From Panagrolaimus kolymaensis (lineage: Eukaryota; Nematoda; Chromadorea; Rhabditida; Panagrolaimidae): DNA of 64,000 bases. The translations under genes and the position numbers were made by a program. The notes beneath the pieces are model-generated. The model saw only the letters and a list, made by a program, of their open reading frames with translations. It searched no databases and had not been told where the DNA came from. This document shows, one piece after another, positions 56,496 to 64,000 of this stretch. Position 1 is the first letter of the stretch. Every line of letters begins with the position of its first letter. The DNA is taken from assembly GCA_028622995.1 (NCBI GenBank), contig JAJQJQ010000012.1, positions 2,604,001-2,668,000 of the forward strand, written 5' to 3'.

Positions 56496-59400
56496 CTATA
56501 AATTATTAAATAATGGAAAATCAACTATTCTCCAATCCTCATGAGTTTTATAACTTGGATAAAGCCCTGGTTCTCCAGTTCGACGATTAACACCTTTTGA
56601 AAAGCCATCCCAATGATTTCCAGCGATACCAATTCTATCACCAACTTTAAATTCAAATTCGTCGTCGCTATCGGGTGTATGAGGAAGCACGGCAACTTCT
56701 TCATGACTATGTTGCCCACCATAATAATATATATCATCAAGGGAATGAAAGAGATGTCCAGCATCACCTCGTCGAACTTGCATCATTTCAAATCCCATTC
56801 GACATACTTGACTGCTGAATGTGCAAACGAGATAATCACAACGGGAAAGCATTTGAATATCAATGATGACTCCATAAAGAGAAGAATCAGTATAGCGGCT
56901 ATTCATTTGGGCTGTTTGAGCAATCGTGGCATCACCAAATACTTGATAATCAGGATATCTGAAAACATAATGGACTTTGAAATGGTGGTTTTTGAATTTT
57001 TTTAACTTGGTTTTTTGGTCTCATTTTTATGGTAATGTTTTTTGATAAAAGAAACGTGAATAAAATTATTACTTTTCTCGAATTTCTTTAAAAGCAGCTG
57101 GATCATCAGTGGCAACAAAAACTTTTCTTGGAATTTTTGTATCATTTCGACGAAGCTCTTGAATTCTAAACCAATGTTCCGTCCATTTCATGTATTCTTC
57201 CACTGTATGAAAGGATGCTTCCGTTCCTATTTTATCTGTTCTTCTAATTTGAATACCAACAACAATATCTAAAAAAAATTTGGTTCCTTTTTGCTGGTTG
57301 TTAAAAATTTGTTTTGTATTTTAGGATTTTAATGTTTGACCTTCATTTTTCTTTCAAACAATGAAAATAGTTCTTTCAAAACTTTATGAATTTTTGAGCT
57401 ATGTTTTTCGTGTTATTTAGACACGAAATATTGTTTGCTTAGAAACCATCTAAAAGTTGCCATGCGACGATATACTTTTGAAAAAATAGCATCCATTTAA
57501 ATTCTTTTTTTTTGTTAGTTAAATCTCATGCACAGTGACTTTTTATTTTGATCTTTCAAATTATTGCTTTTTTTTGGTCGGTCTTTTAAATCTTCTTTTT
57601 GTAATCTTTTTTTTATAAAAATGAAGAAAATTATCGTTACAATTATTTTATTGTCAATTCTTCAAGTTAGCTTCGCGATCGAGTGTTATCGATTAACTCA
57701 AAATGCAAATGATTATGTTGCAATTTCAAATCAAAAGTTTCAATGCCCTGCATATGTTGGGCAATGCTTTAAATTTGTTTGCATGGGCGCGAGTAAGTTT
57801 AATATTAATTTGAATTTTTGGCTATCAATGTCAGAAGCAACCATTTTTTTCGGGTGTGCAAAAACCACTTTTTTAATCGTAAGGTTTTTACATTTTGTAT
57901 ATAAAGGGTTTGAGTAATCTTTAAAAACTTTAAACCATATATGAATCTTTCTCATTCGAAGCCAAATCTTTAAAAAAATTTAATCCTAATTCATTTTCTT
58001 TTCAGATCCCTATATTAGCAAAGGTTGTGTTGATTATAATGACCCTCAAAGTAATGCTGAAACCCTTCGAGCTCAATGCGCTGGCCGACCCGGTTATGGA
58101 AGCTATTACACATGTGGAAGAAATCGTTGCAATTCATCAGTGGGCCTTAAACTTTCTACCATAACTCTCTTAATGTCTTTTGTAACTTATGTTTATTCTA
58201 AATTTTCTTAAATTTCTTCAACCACCACTAATCACTCACCTTTTCCAAATGGAATTTTTGCCTCAGCTTCGTTTATTGCCTTTTCCATTATTTCATTTCC
58301 TCTCATTAAATACCATATAAACTGTAAAAAACAATTTTGTAATTATTATAATAAAAAGTTTTTGTTTTACCTGTGAAATAAAATATGCTGGAGGATTAGT
58401 ATGATGTTTGAGAATTTCATTTTGAATTTGTTTTGGAAATGAAAGAGGTAAATGTGGAGGTCGATTAGAAAGTCCATCAACAATAGGAAGTCGAACAACT
58501 CGTTCTTTTTGATTGATGCCATTCCAATGTGATGCTACAGAGCCTTGTATACCCGAGTTTGACATTTTGCAACTTCCAACTGGAAGAAATACGGATTCCC
58601 ATCCTTTTGAAGAATATCTCCAAGAAGTTCCATCATTTTCAAGAACTAAAGTTCGATTGGCTGCTGCGGCAACGACGAAGCAATAAGCCACGTGATGAAG
58701 TTGACAACCAAACCCGCAACCTTTATTCAAATCACAAATCAGCAATCTTTGATTCGTACAATCAGCAGGATGTTGAAGTTGTTCGATACGATTTTGAATC
58801 TTTGATGTAAGTTTATCGAGGCTGGTTTTATGCCAATTTCCAGCATTATCAACACTTTCAGAAAAATTAGTTGATTCTGCTAAAAGTGCCAAAAGTTGTT
58901 CCAATGATCGCTTTCCAAATGAAGAAAGTTCTGTTGAATTATGGCTTTCAATAAATTTAAAAATATAATAATAAATTTCTTTTATATTATTATCAAGTGA
59001 TCTCTTTGCTACCTAAAATTTATTTATATCTTTTAGCCTTGAAGCAAAGTTTCGTTTAAAACTCTCACCTCATGTTCAAGAGTATAAAGATTTTCTCCTT
59101 CATCCACTATTGATTTTCCAATTAATTCATCCTCTTTTTGTTGTACTTTATTACCAAATTTTCCGCTATGCTTTTCTTTTAATAAATTTTGACGTTCATC
59201 AGCTATTTTTTTGAGGTATTTATTTTCATTTTGTAATAGCGAAAGTTGTCGCCTCACATCTATCAGTTCATTTTCTATTGCTAGTTTATCGCCATTGTTA
59301 TTATCTGAAAAGTTTATTTTTGCTTAAATTTTTTTTGTTTTACTTATTCTTTAATTCCTGGTTGCAGCAAAGTTCAAATGGCTACATAATTCTTAATCTC

Positions 59401-59816
59401 AATCTTAACTGGCTAATTAAGAAAATAGGTCTTCAGGAAGCCATTGAAAAAAAAATGTATTTGAAAAGGAAGATTTTGTTTTAAACAAGGATTAATTTCT
59501 TTTATTTCTTATTTTTATTGAAACTTTTTAGTTCATTACTGCTAAAAGGTTTCCGAAAGAATTTGTAAATAGTTTTTAAAAATCAAAAGATCACAAGCAC
59601 GGTAAAAAAAGTAGCAAATTTTGCTTTTAAAAAAAATTAATAGTAACTCTTAGGACAAATAATTTTGCTACAGTTTTCAGTTGGTGGAATAATTAACTTA
59701 CTATTATTTTCAACACGTAAAACATCTTTAGAAATAATAAATAATACAATCGTCCAAACTGAGATTGCACCAAAAATCCCCCAACGTATCCAAAATCCAA
59801 GGGTGCCAGATTTCAT
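56496..59816 (-). CDS. fut-8: FUT8-type alpha-1,6-fucosyltransferase (core fucosylation)
   Basis: Six exons (59702-59816, 59069-59304, 58371-59012, 58240-58321, 57073-57268, 56496-56958) keep phase and give 577 aa, almost the length of human FUT8. The protein is type II: a short cytosolic N-terminus, one TM helix (about residues 10-30, WGIFGAISVWTIVLFIISK), a stem with coiled coil, then the GT23 catalytic domain (CDLNKGCGFGCQLHHVAYC; GIQIRRTDKIGTEASF with the Arg pair that binds GDP-fucose; VFGDATIAQTAQMNSRY) and a C-terminal SH3 domain (FKVGDRIGIAGNHWDGFSKG). It adds fucose to the innermost GlcNAc of N-glycans in the Golgi. The 971-nt intron 57269-58239 contains a complete gene on the other strand. 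Confidence 0.95.
57621..58211 (+). CDS. Ly6-like GPI-anchored protein nested in a fut-8 intron
   Basis: Two exons (57621-57792, 58006-58211) give 125 aa. Signal peptide (MKKIIVTIILLSILQVSFA), then eight cysteines: C-YRL, C-PAYVGQ-C-FKFV-C at the first exon, and GC-VDY, C-AGR, TC-GRN, RC-N in the second, closing with the Cys-Asn pair typical of Ly6/uPAR folds. The C-terminus SSVGLKLSTITLLMSFVTYVYS is a GPI-anchor-type hydrophobic tail. The segment CFKFVCMGANPYISKGC lines up with CQKFVCEGGHSPFVIRAC of the protein at 4250-5096, so the two are paralogues. The whole gene, both exons and its intron, lies within the fut-8 intron and reads in the opposite direction. Confidence 0.78.
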
Positions 59817-62800
59817 GGCAATAGCCTTCGCGGCTCGACCCTTTCAAGCAATGTTGAAAGCTGATTTTGCTGCTAGCACTTTGATTATGGGCTGAAAAAA
59901 AAAGGTGAAATGAATTGAAATTTCCGTGATTATTAATGTATCCATTAAGTAATGCCCCCCCCCCCCCATAATTACATTTCTTTTGAAATTTTAAGTTGCA
60001 AAATATTTAATTTAAATTTTTGTTGCGTCAATTTTGGATGAAAAGCAATAGTATTAAAAAAGCGTCGACTCACCAAAATACAAGAAACAGCTGATCCTGA
60101 TCCTTGACCAACTTAATCTCAGGACTCCACACACTCTGTAAATTTTAAATTTAAAACTATATAAATCAATAAAAACGCGTTTGAAATCATTTTTAAAAAT
60201 TCTATTAACGATAGTTCCCGCACGGTTGCTTCATATGAAGCAAAAAAAAATCAAGCCAATGATTACAAAAATGGAAATAAGAAACTTTCAAGAAATAAAA
60301 GCGTGGAAAAAAAAACACATTTTTTGTACAAACAAAAATGAATCAATTTCAAATAAAAATGTTTTCTAAAAAAAAGTAAAAACAGTAATCTGCGAGAAAA
60401 TGGGAGCTTTGAGCCAAATAAAAAATTGGCCATAAATAAAAAAGACTAAAAAAAAGAATAAATCCGTTTTTTATCTTCTTTGAAGAAGAATTTTATGTTT
60501 GCTGTGAAGGATTAAAATGAAACGAGAAATAAAAAACAAAAGTATGAACAGAATTTTTTTTGCTGTTGATGTCTTCCTTCTCTCATTCTTTATAAGGCAA
60601 TTTTTTTTAATGGAAACAAAATAAGAAACGGAATATTGGCGGTCGACGTCAAGAAAAAAAACTGTACAACTAAAAAATGACTTTTCTCGAACGTAAAATT
60701 TTAAAAGTATGTTAAAAGCAAGGCTTTTTTTTTCAGAAGCTTTAAGTGTATGTTACAAGGAAGTAGTTGTTGTTACGGTAACAATCGTGACACTTTATTT
60801 TTTAACACATGAAAGCATAAAGAATTATTTACGAGTGAAAGGAAAAATGCCTGCCTACATAGAAGATTTATAATTTTTTCCCCTCTAAATTGTGATTAAA
60901 AAATTATTTTTGCTAAAAAATCTGGATGTCATAATGTAAGTTAACTTGTAATTTCCAAAAGCATTTTTCGAATAAAAAAGAGAAGTTTTGGCCATGCTTT
61001 TTAAATCAAAACTAAAACTAAGAAGAAAAAATAGTTTGTTTATTCGAAGATAGTTATCGGTGCGTTTGTATTTGTGTAAATTTGGCATGTAAAAAGGCAA
61101 AACAAATAAGAAAAAGCTTTGAAGAACACATCAAAAAGGAGAGAGAAAATGTTTCTAGTTTTACATAAGGGAAAAATAAAACTAACTATCTATAAAAAAA
61201 GGAGCCGTAAAAATGCTGAAATGAAATGTGGCCTCTGCCTTTCCATCCATTCCCTTACAGCAATAATGGCGTTTCTTTTCCTATTTTATTTTTTGAGGGA
61301 ATGAAGCAAATACACGCAATTTTTTATTTTCACAAACTAAATTGTCTATGTGTTATATTTTTATATAAACAATAGTATAAAAATGGGGATGGCAAAAGAG
61401 AGATAAACGCTTTTTTTCATTTTTTTTTGCAATAAAGTAAATGACAGCTTTTAAAGAACAAGCAACAAAAAAAGTGGCAACACAAAAATTATTGCTAAAA
61501 AGAAAATCCTTCGACAGACAAAAAAAAATGAAATCCAAAGGTCAATCGAGGGCGAAGACTTCAAAGATATGAATGAAATTAATCCTTTCAAATGATTTAA
61601 ATGTTATTTAAAAACACCTGACACAAAAAAGAAAGAGTTTAAAAAATTCCATTGTTTTCTTTAATTTAAAATTAGTGTTGAAAATTTTCGAAGGGCAAAA
61701 AAAATGTGCACCAAAGAAAAAGTTAAGTGGTCTCTGCCTAAAGGCAGCTTTGAATTGAAAAAAAGCAATAACAACGTTGGCTTGCACTTTGCTTCAAAAG
61801 TGGCAACAAACTAAAGCAGCCGCAGCAGCAGTCCACAGCTGATGAATGGCTGTCTTTACGACTTCCATCCTTTTTCCGGAATCGATCTTAAACCAGCCGA
61901 AGCTAAAGGGCACAAAGAAAAAAGAGATATAAATTAACAATGATGCAGCGATGGCGGTGGTGATGGTAGTTGCGGCGTCTGGTGTTAGTTAGTTATTAAA
62001 AAAGGGAGAGGTGCGCGAAAATTTGTTAGTTTTGCCAAAAATGAATATTTTATTTTTTGAAATAGGATATTTTAAAAGAAAAAGCTTGTCATGGGACTTT
62101 TAGTCTTTAAACATAAAAATTTTTAGGCAAGTGCGAAAATAAAAAATAATCGGCAGAAATATAAAAAAAAAGGCGAGACTAAACTCTTGTCTTATTTTTC
62201 TCCTTCTTCTTCTCTCATTAACGCCTATTTTGATTCCTCAAAATTTGTTTGAACGCAGCTTTTTCCATCCTTAAAAAACCAAGTGAAAAGCGACCAGCTG
62301 CTTTTTCAGAGTAATTGACCATTGAGTGTCCCGAATTCAAGGAGGCGATTTGATTGATTGCATGCAAATTTGAGGACAACAAAAAAAGGTTTCTTTTAAA
62401 TTGGCGACAGCTGGAACGAACCCTTCTTCCTTCTGCAAAGTAGTGTTTGCCGCCTTGGCCAATTTAAAAGGCAACTGAGTCTCATTGGAAAAAGGTACAT
62501 ATGAGTGTCTTTGCAAAAGAAAGAAAAAATGTTAACATCGGTCATCACTGATAAGCATGGAAAAATGGGAGGTGAAAAGCCTTCTTTTATCAGCAATATA
62601 ATAATAACCACGATTCAATCAATCGAACCGGATAGTTTTTCTTTTTACAACAACTTTTAAAATTTTAAGCAACGACGAACATAGACGACATTGAATACTA
62701 ATGACAAAACATTTTAGCATCGTCATATTTTTTTGTATGGAAAAAACTTCAAAAGGCATAAAAGAAAAAGCATTTTTATGGCCATCAAACAAAGAACGAG

Positions 62801-63418
62801 AAAGCAAGAAAGCATCCTTTTCCAATGTTTGGAAAAACTTTTCTCTTTCCATCAACAAAAAAAAGAAAACATGAAGTGAACATTATCCATTTTCCGACAT
62901 TATTATTACGTAAAAAAAAGAATCAAAAATCCCTTTCTCTTACTACCAAAAGTTGTTAATAAAAATAAAAAGTCAGTTATTTTAATGCTTCAATGCTTTG
63001 AATAATAATCTTTGACGCAGTTCAATTTTTTTAACTCACTTTTTTTTGATTCAGCGTATTTATTACTACATATGTACACACTTGCCAAAAAGTAAATTAA
63101 AAGAATCAATTTTTACAAACTAAAAATTAATAAAAGCAAAGTAAATGGCATTTAAAAATATAAATTTCAACTGTATTCTGCTACATAAACTTTATGATAA
63201 ACAAAATACAAAATAGAAGAGACTCTTGAAGAGAATGTTCAAGCACCACCGTATTCAGATTTCAGCCTAATCAGCACATAAAAAATTCTTCTCATTGCTT
63301 TGTAATTTTTTTTATCTGCTCTTTCTTATAGGCCTTTATTCGTGTCAATCACCGCCATATTTATAAACTGTTGATTTACGTTATATTTTATTAATGCTAT
63401 AATTTTTTAGGATACAAA
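59817..63418. other. 3.6 kb gene-poor region
   Basis: Upstream of fut-8 and of the Utp12-domain gene, so it should hold both promoters. A/T-run-rich with CAGC micro-repeats near 61810-61840. No exon of a WD40 domain was found here. Confidence 0.55.
59955..59967. repeat. homopolymer C tract
   Basis: Thirteen consecutive C bases in a strongly A+T-rich setting, between AATG and ATAATTA. G/C homopolymers of this length are rare in the window. Confidence 0.9.
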
Positions 63419-64000
63419 ATGCAGCCTGGTACAAGTTATGTTGTGTTACTTTCACAAGGCATTCTCGGTAATGATGAAGAAAAAATTGAATCTGTGGTAA
63501 AGAATAGTGATCCAGCAACTGTGTTAGCAACGGTGAAAGATTTGCCTGTCATTCATGTCATTCCGTTTTTGAATATCCTTGAACATACTTTTCGCCGTGA
63601 TCATGTTAAACAACCACATGTTTGGATGAATTGGGTTCAAGCTGTTCTTTCAATTCATATGGCGTACTTATCTTCTGTAAATTTATTTACTTATTAATCA
63701 TTTTGTATAATCATAACCGTTTTTAGGTAAAGGATCTTGACCAAAAATTGGGTTCACTAGCTGATTGGTTGAAAAAGCGAGTTAGTCACTTGGATAAACT
63801 TATAACCTTAAATGGAAAGCTGGAAATGATTACGGAGCAAATGGAACGACGATCAAAACCAACTTTCTCTGCTCAACCTTTATTTATTCTCAATGATGGT
63901 TTGTTTTTTCTTCTTCATTATGCTCTTTCTTTAATTGCTTTATAAATTTTAGATGATCGTATTGACTCTGATGCTGAAGAAGTTTTGTTTGAATATCCTG
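63419..64000 (+). CDS. Utp12-domain protein, WDR43/UTP5-like (continues beyond window)
   Basis: Exons 63419-63676, 63727-63898 and 63953-64000+ join in phase; the 3' part is outside the window. The residues VVLLSQGILGNDEEKIESVV, DLPVIHVIPFLNILEHTFRR, WMNWVQAVLSIHMAYLSSV, LGSLADWLKKR and LNGKLEMITEQ follow the Utp12 domain of WDR43/UTP5 helix by helix, then an acidic DSDAEEVLF tail begins. UTP5 is part of the t-UTP complex of the small-subunit processome, which couples rDNA transcription to pre-rRNA processing. In usual family members an N-terminal WD40 propeller precedes this domain; none is visible within 3.5 kb upstream. A TTTTTTAG acceptor ends 8 nt before the ATG, so this may be the start of a shortened gene (leader site) or an internal exon with a very long intron before it. 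Confidence 0.72.

Noticed and set aside
1..64000. tRNA, rRNA, spliced-leader RNA or snRNA genes
   Set aside because: No GGTTCRANNCC box-B/cloverleaf pairing, no leader-like sequence and no rRNA blocks were noticed; a covariance-model scan could still find some.

Overview
The window reads as nuclear DNA of a nematode. Genes are split by many short introns (about 30-110 nt) with GT..(T)TTTCAG/TTTTAG borders, base composition is strongly A+T, and homopolymer A/T runs are frequent. The protein set also fits: a PEZO-1-type channel, an Srt-type chemoreceptor relic, small Ly6-like secreted proteins and a tight two-gene cluster that looks like a nematode operon. A rhabditid/tylenchine (clade IV) worm is my guess from the divergent Hsp70-like gene and the LEA-like protein, but I cannot fix the species. 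Exon models were built by hand from splice consensus and reading-frame phase. Predicted protein lengths are sums of those exons.

Left part (1-12 kb): the end of an unrecognised gene, an orphan OTU-like exon, a complete DCAF7/WDR68 WD40 protein, a LAMP-like membrane protein, a Ly6-like gene with two competing last exons, a rearranged Hsp70-like gene, and a CDC25 phosphatase preceded by E2F-type sites.

12-24 kb: a large RBR (RING-IBR-RING) protein whose second exon lies across a 2.3 kb intron, followed by a 6 kb gene desert that contains an exact 80-bp tandem duplication.

24-30 kb: a one-TM proline-rich protein, an Srt chemoreceptor pseudogene, a RING-like protein and an ACC-synthase-like aminotransferase in which the PLP-binding Asp is Asn.

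29.5-40 kb: one very long PIEZO gene, with an in-frame TAG that needs either a 33-nt intron or another explanation. 42-47 kb: CPSF4 (CPSF30) followed at 157 nt by TAF1B, the Pol I factor, with a splice acceptor 15 nt before its ATG; this is a probable operon joining mRNA 3'-end processing and rRNA transcription.

47-56 kb: two small secreted peptides, an unrecognised four-exon gene, a 3.6 kb desert and a LEA-like stress protein behind a clear TATA box. 56-60 kb: FUT8 (core alpha-1,6-fucosyltransferase), with a complete Ly6-like gene nested on the opposite strand inside one of its introns. 60-64 kb: a desert, then the start of a Utp12-domain gene that runs off the end. No tRNA, rRNA, spliced-leader RNA, CRISPR array or intact transposon was recognised.
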